NCBI RefSeq assembly: GCF_002252675.1
Contig: NZ_NQKY01000013.1
Coordinates: 20,168 to 84,167, forward strand
Length of the DNA: 64,000 nt
Origin: Synechococcus sp. BO 8801
GTDB lineage: Bacteria; Cyanobacteriota; Cyanobacteriia; PCC-6307; Cyanobiaceae
Direction of reading: 5' to 3'
Under the pieces are notes generated by a model. That model was not told the origin of the DNA. It saw only the letters and a program-made list of their open reading frames with translations, and did no database searches. Position numbers and translations under genes: made by a program. This document shows, piece after piece, positions 47,033-55,440 of this stretch; position 1 is the stretch's first letter, and every line of letters starts with the position of its first letter.

Positions 47033-48094
47033 TCAGGTGTTGCCAGGTAACTGATCAAGGCACCACTGGAAATCGCGGCGAACCTGCTCGCGGACAGGCT
47101 CGTGGGCGAACAGGCGCCCACGGGTGGCAAGGATGGCCGGCAAGGTCGACGGGGGATCGAGGCTGGCCAGGTCACAACCAGGCAGATCAAGCCGCCGGCA
47201 GAGGTCCCTGCCCTTGTTGGAGTAGTGGAGATGGTACGGAACCCGTCCAGCAGCCAGTGACAGAACCGCGGTGTGAAAGCGCACGGCGATCACGATGTCC
47301 ACCAGGGAAAACAGGGCCATGGCAAGCTGCCAACTCGGCACTTCCGGCTGTTCGACAAACGGATTGAGGACGGCTGTGCCGGGGGCTCGGGCCTGGATGG
47401 CGGCGGCCACCTCAAGGTCATTGTCAGAGCCGTAGGCACCGGATTGGATCAGGATGACGGGCCTGAGTCCAGCAGCGTAGAGTTCAACACTGAGCTGGGC
47501 CATCCTGGCGACGAAAGCATCATTGTCGTGGCCGTACATGCTGTCAAAACCACGCACAGAGAGCACGGCGGCCTGGGCAGGATCAATCGCCAGACGTTCA
47601 AGAGATTGCCGCGCCGCTGTCTCCGCAAGGGGAGAACTCTCCAGGACGAAGGCGATGTCGAAAGACAACCTGGCGGGCACCCCAGCAGCACAGAGCCGCT
47701 GGTGACTTTCCGCATCCCTCACACAGACAGCCGCCAGACGCTTGAAGTAGCGCTGCAGCAGGAAGAAGCTGAGGCCGTGGCAGGAGCGAGGAATCGACTG
47801 GCCGAACAGAAACGTGTGCCGGGCGCTATGCCTCAGTTCGGCAAGGTTCATGAGGAACGCCTTGGTGACGAACCATTCACGAGAATTGTTGAAGATATCG
47901 CCGCCAACGCTGATGTAGGCCTCACAATTCCTGGGCCGTTCAGGCAGGAAAGTGACGCCCAGGGTGGGATCAGGCCGCTCATCCTGAACGCAGCCCACCA
48001 GATCCACACCGGGCAGGAGCTTTCGAAACGCGCTGTAGATGGCTGCATCCCCCAGATTCAGGGTGCTGTAGGCGTTGATCAGGCCAATGCGCAC
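47033..48094 (-). CDS. Polysaccharide pyruvyl transferase family protein
   Basis: The 353-residue protein has the family pattern: an N-terminal INAYSTLNLGDAAIYSAFRK, YISVGGDIFNN, RDAESHQRLCAAGV in the middle, and AVRFHTAVLSLAAG near the C-terminus. Such enzymes add pyruvate ketals to sugars of secreted polysaccharides, giving negative charge. It lies between the GT8 gene and the H-NOX row, all on the minus strand, so H-NOX may share its transcript. Three 11-bp-spaced repeats lie 65-95 bp upstream of its start. Confidence 0.85.
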   Translation of the reverse strand: MRIGLINAYSTLNLGDAAIYSAFRKLLPGVDLVGCVQDERPDPTLGVTFLPERPRNCEAYISVGGDIFNNSREWFVTKAFLMNLAELRHSARHTFLFGQSIPRSCHGLSFFLLQRYFKRLAAVCVRDAESHQRLCAAGVPARLSFDIAFVLESSPLAETAARQSLERLAIDPAQAAVLSVRGFDSMYGHDNDAFVARMAQLSVELYAAGLRPVILIQSGAYGSDNDLEVAAAIQARAPGTAVLNPFVEQPEVPSWQLAMALFSLVDIVIAVRFHTAVLSLAAGRVPYHLHYSNKGRDLCRRLDLPGCDLASLDPPSTLPAILATRGRLFAHEPVREQVRRDFQWCLDQLPGNT

Positions 48095-48371
48095 GGGAGA
48101 TTACAGAAGAAAGAGACAGTTCTGGTAACGGTGCGTGAACGGCTGGCGCGTTGTGCATGCTTCCAGAGCGCTTCCAGATGGCTTCCAGAGTGAAGCGATA
48201 GCATGAAAGCCTGTGCCATCGTATCAGCACAGCACAGAGCCGAATCAGCACAGACCGCCTGCAAGGGAGGGCTGGACAGGCGAAAGGATAGGGAAGGCTA
48301 CAGATCCGAGCGAATGGGAGAATCCTGGCCGCCAGGATCATAGCGGTGCGGAGCCTGGCCACACGGCAGAC
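48095..48371. other. Intergenic region with 11-bp direct repeats
   Basis: Less than 300 bp between the GT8 gene end and the pyruvyltransferase start. It contains three GCTTCCAGA repeats (listed separately), and more A and T than the genes to its left. No coding frame with family resemblance, terminator with T-run, or RNA gene was seen. Confidence 0.4.
48159..48189. repeat. Three GCTTCCAGA direct repeats, 11-bp period
   Basis: GCTTCCAGA occurs at 48159, 48170 and 48181, that is CTTCCAGA three times with 3-bp gaps. An 8-bp unit with 3-bp gaps is the architecture of binding sites for PhoB/OmpR-type response regulators, including the cyanobacterial Pho box, though the bases differ from the Pho box (CTTAACCT). 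They lie upstream of the pyruvyltransferase gene, and beyond it the H-NOX row. Confidence 0.5.
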
Positions 48372-49262
48372 TCATTGAGAACGCAAGAGTCGCCGCAGCT
48401 TGCCCTTCACCATCTCCAAAGTTGGAACGGAACGGACAAACTTACGATAGGCGGCACCGATGCCCATGAGCTTCACCGGACGTTGGCCAGAGAATGCGGT
48501 CCGATCCAGGAGAGCAAACCATCGGTCCTGGAAGTTCGCGGAGTAATCAGCATGCCAGGGCTTGACTTTTCCTAGGAAATGGATGATTCCATCTGAAAAG
48601 CCGATATCCGCCTTGCCTTTCGACGTGTTCCACTTCGGATCAAGAACCAACCAGTCATCCGCCAGAACGATATTGAGGGCGTCTTGATCCATCTGATCAA
48701 GCAAGTCGTAGTTGTCTTGGGCAATTGTCAAAGCCTTCAATTGAATATGACGTTCTCGCCAGGCGTCCAGATCCATGACAATAACCCCTGAGTTAAAGTA
48801 TTGCTGAGGATTATCCAGCTTCAGCTTTTCGCGAAGGCGCTGTTGCTGCTGCGGGGTGTCGATACCACCGTCAATCACACATGCACTCGATTTCCCTTGC
48901 AGATCGAGTAGCTGCAAGCCATTCAGATCCGAGCAGACGATAAGATCCGTATCCAAGTAGATACAGCGGGACACATCAGCCAAATACTCGGGAATGAAGA
49001 AGCGTGCATATGGGGATTTGCTCTTGACGAGCAGCGTGCTTCGAAGGTTATCGACCTGCCCAAGGTCGAAGTCTATAAACTTGATGGTGCCAAGGTTAGC
49101 AGTTTGCCAGGAGGCAAAGAGCTTCTGCTTATCTTCAGGGGATAGATCAACGCTGATGACATAAACGTTGAGGGTGGTACTGCAGGCTTCCAACGCGGAC
49201 CGGACAGTAACTGCAGCACCCCAAAGATAATTCGCGGTGGCAACAATCACAATATTGACCAT
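48372..49262 (-). CDS. Glycosyltransferase family 8 protein
   Basis: The 296-residue enzyme has the GT8 signatures: IVATANYLWGAAVTVRSAL at the start, the metal/nucleotide-binding DxD in CIYLDTDLIV, PQQYFNSGVIVMDLDAW, and IIHFLGKVKPWH near the end. GT8 enzymes move glucose or galactose units to lipopolysaccharide-type acceptors. Base composition is clearly lower in G+C than the signalling genes on its left, a first sign of an acquired segment. It would act in the cytoplasm on the polysaccharide made by the neighbouring locus. Confidence 0.9.
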   Translation of the reverse strand: MVNIVIVATANYLWGAAVTVRSALEACSTTLNVYVISVDLSPEDKQKLFASWQTANLGTIKFIDFDLGQVDNLRSTLLVKSKSPYARFFIPEYLADVSRCIYLDTDLIVCSDLNGLQLLDLQGKSSACVIDGGIDTPQQQQRLREKLKLDNPQQYFNSGVIVMDLDAWRERHIQLKALTIAQDNYDLLDQMDQDALNIVLADDWLVLDPKWNTSKGKADIGFSDGIIHFLGKVKPWHADYSANFQDRWFALLDRTAFSGQRPVKLMGIGAAYRKFVRSVPTLEMVKGKLRRLLRSQ

Positions 49263-50035
49263 TGTGCCTCAAGCGTCCTTCACGCTGAAGTTTAGCTCAG
49301 GGCCATGAATCAGCAGCGTTGCCCTGGCCAATTGGCCGTATGGCCCGACATGACATCAGGGATTGCTGAACAGTGTCTTTTGGGGTGTTGCCCGTTCCCG
49401 GCCCCGTTCAGTTAAGCAATGGCGTCCCGTAGAGATGATCCTGTCGGCATGCCAGCGACGGGGAGAGATCGGACATCCGGAAGCTGTGGAGGTCGCTCGC
49501 AAGCTGAAGGGACTAGGGCGAAGCCGAGCAAAGCGCGGGCAACCTGGACCCATCACGCGGATGGATCCGCGTGCAGCCACCGAGGCCTGCTGTTGCAGAC
49601 GGTGGCGGACCGATCCCCAATCCAGGATGAGGGGAAACAGTGCCACGAACCAGGGGGTGCCGAACCAGCTGCTCAGGTGGAAGTCCAGGCCTCCCTGGTA
49701 CAAAACTCTCAGGTGGTAGGTTTCTGATCACTGCTGATGCAGCCTGATGGGCCTGGATGACGAACTGATGCTTGCGCTCATCGGATCAGGCTGAACATCC
49801 CAGCATGAAGCCTCGTCCCGAAATCCTGCAGATCAAGGCCGTTGACCGACAGCGCCGCCAAGGGATGGGCGGATGCACATTCAGGAGACCCTGCCTGCTT
49901 GGGATGGGAATCAACAAGCGATGGAATGGAAGCCTTTCAATCCTGCGCAGCGAACAACCCACTGGCTCACCGACTAGGGATACGCTAAGGTTGATTCGAC
50001 AAGCCAATCGGGGAAACTGTTCCGAATCGACACAG
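49263..50035. other. Long intergenic region with inverted repeats upstream of the Wza-like gene
   Basis: About 770 bp between divergent GT8 and wza-like genes with no convincing gene. It holds a perfect 8-bp hairpin with 4-base loop (CACGCGGA at 49554, TCCGCGTG at 49566) and a perfect 9-bp inverted repeat (CAGCCTGAT at 49740-49748, ATCAGGCTG at 49785-49793). Open frames of about 115 codons on both strands at 49356-49719 show no family likeness. It may contain the promoters of both genes, a structured leader or ncRNA, or remains of a mobile element. Confidence 0.45.
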
Positions 50036-51079
50036 ATGTCGAAGTTCCTATGCTGGCTGCTTGGGCTGGCCTGCTGTATTGGCACAGTCGGTACAGCTCA
50101 GGCTTTACCGATCTCACCCGGTGATCGAGTCAAGGTGACCATTCCTGAGGGTGAAGAATTCAGTGGAATCTTTGAAATCAATCTGAACGGAGAACTTGAG
50201 CTTCCCTATCTCAAGGGAATCTCAGCCGTCGGCCTGGAACCTGAACAGCTGCAGAAGCGTGTCTCTCAAGCCCTTGTGCAACAGGGCTTCTTTCAACCAT
50301 CCTTCCTCAGGGTCAGCCTGAGCGTCGTCCAGTGGGCACCGGTTCCCGTCTTCGTGATCGGATCCGCTTTTCAGCCTGGTCGCGTGTTGATCAACGAGTT
50401 GAGTGATGTCGAACAGACGCAGACTCCTGTTCAACTCTCTGGGCAGGCCCCGCTCAACCGTATGCTCACCACGGCTCTGCGTCGTGCTGGAGGCGTGACT
50501 CCCACCGCCGATGTCACCGCCGTGGAGTTGAAACGAGGATCACGAAGGCAAGTGTTAGACCTCTCCGGTGCCTTCACGGGGGTACCATTTAAGGACATCC
50601 CGCTGATTGCCGGTGATCAAGTGATTGTTCCAGACACGGGTAGCGTGAACCCACTGATCGTTCGCCCGTCGCACATCACTCCCGCTGAGGTTGAAATCAA
50701 TATCTCCAATCTTACTGTTCCTGCGGCGGGGAACTCTGTTGCCGGTATTGGCTCTCAGGCCAGGAACTTTCCCTATGGCTCACGCCTGTCCCATGCCGTC
50801 ATCTCGGCGAACTGTGCAGGTGGAACCATGGTCACCAATGCGCGACGCAAAGCCATCCTGGTGCGAACAGAAAGAGCCTCGGGCAAGACGACGGTCTACG
50901 AACGGGGAGTAGAAGATCTTCTTCGTGCCTCGACGGACAACGCCAACAACCCCTACCTCATGGCGGACGATGGTGTGGCCTGTTATGACTCCAAGATGAC
51001 AAACTTCCAGGCCGTACTTAGTATCTTTACCCAGTTCCTGAATCCCGCCGTTTTGATTTATGATCGAAGCATTCCCTAA
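50036..51079 (+). CDS. Wza-like polysaccharide export protein
   Basis: The 347-residue protein has a signal peptide (MSKFLCWLLGLACCIGTVGT, cleavage likely after TAQA) and a Poly_export domain starting LPISPGDRVKVTIPEGEEFSG with GELELPYLKGISAVGLEPEQ, then SLBB-type repeats (VFVIGSAFQPGRV, LIAGDQVIVPDTG). Wza proteins form the outer-membrane channel for exopolysaccharide. A clear lipobox is not visible. The ATG at 50036 is chosen because it opens the signal peptide; the frame is open further upstream. It is the first gene of the plus-strand locus. Confidence 0.85.
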   Translation: MSKFLCWLLGLACCIGTVGTAQALPISPGDRVKVTIPEGEEFSGIFEINLNGELELPYLKGISAVGLEPEQLQKRVSQALVQQGFFQPSFLRVSLSVVQWAPVPVFVIGSAFQPGRVLINELSDVEQTQTPVQLSGQAPLNRMLTTALRRAGGVTPTADVTAVELKRGSRRQVLDLSGAFTGVPFKDIPLIAGDQVIVPDTGSVNPLIVRPSHITPAEVEINISNLTVPAAGNSVAGIGSQARNFPYGSRLSHAVISANCAGGTMVTNARRKAILVRTERASGKTTVYERGVEDLLRASTDNANNPYLMADDGVACYDSKMTNFQAVLSIFTQFLNPAVLIYDRSIP

Positions 51080-51085
51080 GTTAGA

Positions 51086-52597
51086 GTGAAAGAAGCTCCA
51101 CCCATCATCAGACGCCTGAAGCCGAAGGTGCAGGCCGTGCAAGAACCCTTGGGCAAGGCGACGCGGCTGTTTGCTGAGCAGTTTCGAAACATCCCGGGGT
51201 TGAAGGCTCCGGATCCGAAGGGTTGGTGGAAAAAGCTGAGTCGCACGGACAAGCTTCGCTGGAGTCGTTATCTTTTCGTTTCCACATGTACGAATGGTCT
51301 GATCTGGGGATCCAGCATTCTTTATCTCTTGCTGGCGAAGCCCGTCTACACCAGTTCATGGGCTTTGATTTTACCTGGAAGCGCTAACGCTGTGAATCTA
51401 AGCCTGCCTGAGATTGGTCAAGCTACGGCATCAAATGAATCTCTTGGCTTGGCAACATTTGATCCCCGAGCCAACTATGAATTCATCTTCGTTAGCGAGC
51501 AGGTATTGGCAAGGGCTGCCAAGCTTGCCAATATTCCAAAAGCGGACTTCGACAAGCCGCGCATTAAGAATATTGATAATACAACGCTGATGCAGATTGA
51601 TACCACCGGTCCATCGCCTGAAGATGCTCGCAAGCGTGCCAATGCATTGCATGACGCCATGGTAGAGCGTCTCAATGAGCTGCGTGTCAGCGAGATCGAA
51701 CAACGGCAAGGTCCAGCACAGAAGATTCTTCTGGAAACGCAGCAGAAGCTTGAGAATGCCCAAAAGCAAGTGTCTGCATACAAGCGCCAGTCGGGCCTCA
51801 CATCGACAGAACAGGTGGAGATTCTGTCGGCTAATATTGAACAACTACGCAAGCAAAGGGCCGAACTTGCTGCTCAGCAATCGCAGGCTGAAAGTCGACT
51901 GCAGAAATTGAGTCGTAGCCTGGGGCTGTCTCCATCCGAGGCCACAGATGCGTTCAAGTTGCAGGTGGATCAGATCTTCCAGCAGAACTTAAAAGACTAC
52001 AGTGAGGCCACATCTATACTCAAGGTTCAACAATCGAAGTTCGGCCGAAATAATCCTCGAATTCTCAAAGAGATCAAGCGGCAAGAGGCGGCAATGCAAG
52101 CCTTGAATCAGCGTGCCACTCTCTTGCTTGGTCAGCCTGTATCCGCCCAGACACTTTCACGACTTGCCTTGACGGGTGCAAGTTCGGGGCGCGAGTCTCT
52201 CTTTCAGAATCTGGTGAATTACCAATCAGATGCGAGTGGCGCCGCATCACAAGTTCGTAAGCTTGATCAACAGATCAGCTCTTTGGAGAACCGGCTTAGG
52301 CTGATGTCCCAGAGGCAGTCGTCGTTGGAGAATCTGAAGCGAAACGAGCAGATCGCAGAAGCCGTGTTTGCCTCCACACTGGCCAAACTGGATCTTGGTC
52401 AGGCGAACATCTTTGCAGCGTTCCCGTTGATTCAGATTGCTGTGGAGCCATCGCTGCCGGAAAAGGCGACGTCACCAAAACGGTCATTGGTTCTTGCTGG
52501 CTCAGCCTTTGGTTCCATTCTGACGACGACCGGTCTCTGGATTCTTTGGATCCGCAAGCCCTGGATCAAGCGGCTCGGCCGTTGGGTTTCAACCTAG
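51086..52597 (+). CDS. Wzz/GumC-type polysaccharide co-polymerase, without kinase domain
   Basis: The 503-residue protein has two transmembrane helices (about 63-84 and 470-490) with a long periplasmic part between them rich in coiled coil (about 205-290 and 385-425). This is the layout of Wzz/GumC/Wzc proteins that set chain length and bridge to the Wza channel. The cytoplasmic tail after TM2 is only about a dozen residues, with no Walker motifs, so the tyrosine kinase of Wzc is missing and is not encoded elsewhere in this window. Start GTG at 51086, 6 bp after the wza-like stop. Confidence 0.85.
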   Translation: MKEAPPIIRRLKPKVQAVQEPLGKATRLFAEQFRNIPGLKAPDPKGWWKKLSRTDKLRWSRYLFVSTCTNGLIWGSSILYLLLAKPVYTSSWALILPGSANAVNLSLPEIGQATASNESLGLATFDPRANYEFIFVSEQVLARAAKLANIPKADFDKPRIKNIDNTTLMQIDTTGPSPEDARKRANALHDAMVERLNELRVSEIEQRQGPAQKILLETQQKLENAQKQVSAYKRQSGLTSTEQVEILSANIEQLRKQRAELAAQQSQAESRLQKLSRSLGLSPSEATDAFKLQVDQIFQQNLKDYSEATSILKVQQSKFGRNNPRILKEIKRQEAAMQALNQRATLLLGQPVSAQTLSRLALTGASSGRESLFQNLVNYQSDASGAASQVRKLDQQISSLENRLRLMSQRQSSLENLKRNEQIAEAVFASTLAKLDLGQANIFAAFPLIQIAVEPSLPEKATSPKRSLVLAGSAFGSILTTTGLWILWIRKPWIKRLGRWVST

Positions 52598-52610
52598 CCA
52601 GGAGACTTCT

Positions 52611-53942
52611 TTGGGACTCAAGACGCTTCTTTCCAAGGCCTTTCATTCTGAGGATGATCTTCAGCCGAGAAACGTGCCAGAGCGTCTTCTGTGGTGGTCG
52701 ATTCTCTGCACGTACCCCATCTGGCTGGTCGGTGGGCTGTATGTGGTGGGATCTGTTCTGTGCTGGCTACTTCTGGGTTGTCTGCTGATCAAGATCCTGG
52801 CCCGCATGGATCACCCAGAGGAGAATGAAGAGATTTCGATTTCTCCAGTGATCTGGCTTTGGATTATCGGAATGATCGTCATGGAAGTTGCCTTGATTGC
52901 AGGCCATGTGAATTTCAACCTCGGTACGGGGGCGATCATCAAGTCCACCATTGGCTGGGCCAAGGGCTGGGCAGCCTTGGCCCTATACCCGCTAGCCGGA
53001 GCCCTGCCGATTCGCAGCAGCATCATCACCCGTGCCATTTGCATCGTCGGGCTGCATACGCTGCTCATCATGCCTTTTCTGATGCTGACCCCCAATCTGG
53101 GGCTTCCAGAGGTCCTCTACGTCTCGCCACTGAGGGCCGTCGGTGGTCCGGGGAATGAGTTCTTTGATGTTCCTCTCTACGAAATTGATGGCAGCACAGG
53201 TGATCTTCGCTGGCGTCTCTTTGCACCGTGGGGGCCAGCCCTTGGTTTTGTGGGCAACATCAACTTCATGATTTGCCTCCTGGAAAAGGACAAGAAATGG
53301 AAACTGCTCGGGATCGCTGGTTCGATCGTCATGTGCTTTGTCTGCAAGTCCCGTTTGGCCCAGCTCTGCATCATCCTGATCCCGTCCGTGACGTTCGTGG
53401 TTTCCAGACTCCGCAAACCGGTCATGCTGATATCACTAGGGGTGGTCTCCTATCTGGGCGGGATCTTTGCCACGACCATTCTGACCGCCATCAATGACTA
53501 CTGGGAAGGTTTCAAAGGGGCTCGGGCTGGCTCGACCCGTGTTCGCTTTGCGTTGAAGCGAATTGCCTTCCACCGCTGGGAGACTGAGGCTCCGATCTGG
53601 GGGCATGGTGTTGTGGAAGGCGGCCCCCATCTGGTGGAGTACATGGCCATCGGCTCCCATCACACCTGGGCCGGGGTTCTTTTCGTGAAGGGCATCGTGG
53701 GATTCTTCGCTATTGCGGTGCCGATGCTGGCAACGGGTGTGGATCTGCTGCGCCGCGCGGCCAGTCCCCACTATCAACTTGGCTCTGCGGGCCTGGGAAT
53801 CATCATTCTCCTCTTCATGTACACGTTTGGTGAGAATCTTGAAATCCTCGTCTATCTTTTCTGGCCGGGTATGGTGATCATGGGAATGGCTCTGCAGGAG
53901 AAGAAAAACACTCCCCAGCCAGAGCTGCAGCCCGTGTTGTGA
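52611..53942 (+). CDS. Wzy-like polymerase (O-antigen ligase/polymerase type)
   Basis: The 443-residue protein is strongly hydrophobic with about ten helices and a long periplasmic loop in the middle (about residues 165-210), as in Wzy/WaaL proteins. A segment APIWGHGVVEGGPHLVEYMAIGSHHTWAG has the His/Gly-rich character of the polymerase loop (shown here across residues 335-362 in part). Start TTG at 52611 follows AGGAG by 6 bp, a good ribosome site. It would join repeat units on the outer face of the inner membrane. Confidence 0.78.
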   Translation: MGLKTLLSKAFHSEDDLQPRNVPERLLWWSILCTYPIWLVGGLYVVGSVLCWLLLGCLLIKILARMDHPEENEEISISPVIWLWIIGMIVMEVALIAGHVNFNLGTGAIIKSTIGWAKGWAALALYPLAGALPIRSSIITRAICIVGLHTLLIMPFLMLTPNLGLPEVLYVSPLRAVGGPGNEFFDVPLYEIDGSTGDLRWRLFAPWGPALGFVGNINFMICLLEKDKKWKLLGIAGSIVMCFVCKSRLAQLCIILIPSVTFVVSRLRKPVMLISLGVVSYLGGIFATTILTAINDYWEGFKGARAGSTRVRFALKRIAFHRWETEAPIWGHGVVEGGPHLVEYMAIGSHHTWAGVLFVKGIVGFFAIAVPMLATGVDLLRRAASPHYQLGSAGLGIIILLFMYTFGENLEILVYLFWPGMVIMGMALQEKKNTPQPELQPVL

Positions 53943-54022
53943 TGCAGGCCAGAACGAACTGCAGTCAGATGCCCGGATGCCATGATGAGCCAACAGAAGC
54001 TCCAGCGTGGGGTTGACCGTTC

Positions 54023-55303
54023 ATGCGCCTGCTCAGCAACCTGAAACGGTTCATCCCGAAGGATCGATTCATCCGCAACATCGGCTGGATGGGTGTGGGG
54101 GAGGTGGGCATCCGAGTCTCGCGACTCGTGGCCACGGTTCTGCTGGCCAGGCTGCTGAGCCCCAGGGACTATGGCCTGGCGGCCATCGTGCTGACCTCCG
54201 GCGAACTTGTAAAAGTCTTCACACGCAACGGCATCGGCGACAAGATCGTGCAGGCCGATGCGGATGAGGTCAGCGAGATCTGTCAGACGGCATGGAGTCT
54301 GAACTGGCTGATCGGATTCAGCCTGTTTCTTATCCAAGTCATTGGTTCGACTGTCATTGCCAAGGTCTACAACGACAACGCGCTGATCGTGCCGATCATC
54401 GTGGTGAGTTTCAGCTATCTGATCTATCCACTCTCCATGGTCCAGTCGGCCCTGGTGCGTCGCAAGAATCGGCTGAAGTTCTACAGCATGACCAACCTCG
54501 CAGCCGTCGCCAGCGAAAACCTGATGACGGGGATCTTTGCGCTGCTGGGGATGGGCATGTGGGCGATTGTGCTTCCCAGGTTGCTGGTGGCTCCCGTCTG
54601 GGTCGCGATGATGCTGCGCTTCGAGCCATGGCGACCCGCGATGACGTTCACGCTCAAGCGCTGGAAGTCCGTGCTGCAATTCGGCAGTCGCATCCTTGGG
54701 GTGGAGATGCTCAACACCTTCCGGGAGAATGTGGACTATCTCCTGATCGGCCGCTTCATCGGTGTCAAGGCGCTTGGGGTGTACTACTTCGCCTTCAACG
54801 CCGGACTCGGTCTCAGCCTGAGCGTGATCAATGCCTTGTCGGTCTCGCTCTACTCCGACTTCTGTGACGTTCGCAGCCAACCCGCCGTACTCAAGGAGCG
54901 TTTCCGCAAGAACCTGCTCACCATCACCAAGGTGATCGTGCCCGTGGTGGCCCTGCAGTGCAGCCTTGCCCCTCTCTATGTGCCGATCGTCTTCGGCCGG
55001 CAATGGGTGTCGGAGGGGGCGGTTCCGATTCTCATGCTGATCTGCCTGTCGGCCCTGTCCAGGCCTTTCGCCAACGCCTCGGCGATGCTGTTCCGAGCCG
55101 TGGGCTTGCCCCAAGTGGATCTCCTCTGGAACCTGGCCTTCACGGTGGCACTCACCGTGGCCATTCTGATCGGCACGACATGGGGATCCCTGGGCGTCGC
55201 CGCCGCCGTCGCAGCGGCCCATCTCACGCTGCAACCGATCTACCTGATGCTGGGGCAACGGCTGCTGCGAAGGATCCAGATCGCTCAGCCCGCTGGCCTG
55301 TGA
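54023..55303 (+). CDS. Wzx-like oligosaccharide flippase
   Basis: The 426-residue protein has about 12 hydrophobic helices and the family beginning NIGWMGVGEVGIRVSRLVAT followed by LLARLLSPRDYGLAAI, and an inner ENVDYLLIGRFIGVKALGVY, all typical of the polysaccharide_synt/MOP flippases. It would move the lipid-linked repeat unit across the inner membrane for Wzy. It follows the Wzy-like gene after 80 bp on the same strand. Confidence 0.88.
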   Translation: MRLLSNLKRFIPKDRFIRNIGWMGVGEVGIRVSRLVATVLLARLLSPRDYGLAAIVLTSGELVKVFTRNGIGDKIVQADADEVSEICQTAWSLNWLIGFSLFLIQVIGSTVIAKVYNDNALIVPIIVVSFSYLIYPLSMVQSALVRRKNRLKFYSMTNLAAVASENLMTGIFALLGMGMWAIVLPRLLVAPVWVAMMLRFEPWRPAMTFTLKRWKSVLQFGSRILGVEMLNTFRENVDYLLIGRFIGVKALGVYYFAFNAGLGLSLSVINALSVSLYSDFCDVRSQPAVLKERFRKNLLTITKVIVPVVALQCSLAPLYVPIVFGRQWVSEGAVPILMLICLSALSRPFANASAMLFRAVGLPQVDLLWNLAFTVALTVAILIGTTWGSLGVAAAVAAAHLTLQPIYLMLGQRLLRRIQIAQPAGL

Positions 55304-55440
55304 CTGGGGCCCCGCCCGAGGCGAGGTTATGGTGTTGGAAGCCTTCAAGCCTCGCGACTCCCTCCACCGGTCCGGAGCACGTCCATGGCGCTCCGGCTGC
55401 CATCAGAACCAAGCCTGACGTCCGTCCGCCCGATCCGCTC

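Noticed and set aside
48159..48189. CRISPR or Pho box reading of the three short repeats
   Set aside because: Units of 8-9 bp with 2-3 bp gaps are far too short for CRISPR, and the bases do not match the cyanobacterial Pho box consensus. Only the spacing is similar.
49356..49719. Overlapping frames of about 115 codons on both strands in the region before wza
   Set aside because: No family likeness, no ribosome site and no start context. I considered a transposase remnant or a broken membrane protein but could not support either.
53852..55348. Open frame of 498 codons on the minus strand
   Set aside because: Antisense to the Wzx-like flippase, whose hydrophobic sequence and family motifs are clear. 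The antisense product has no motif.
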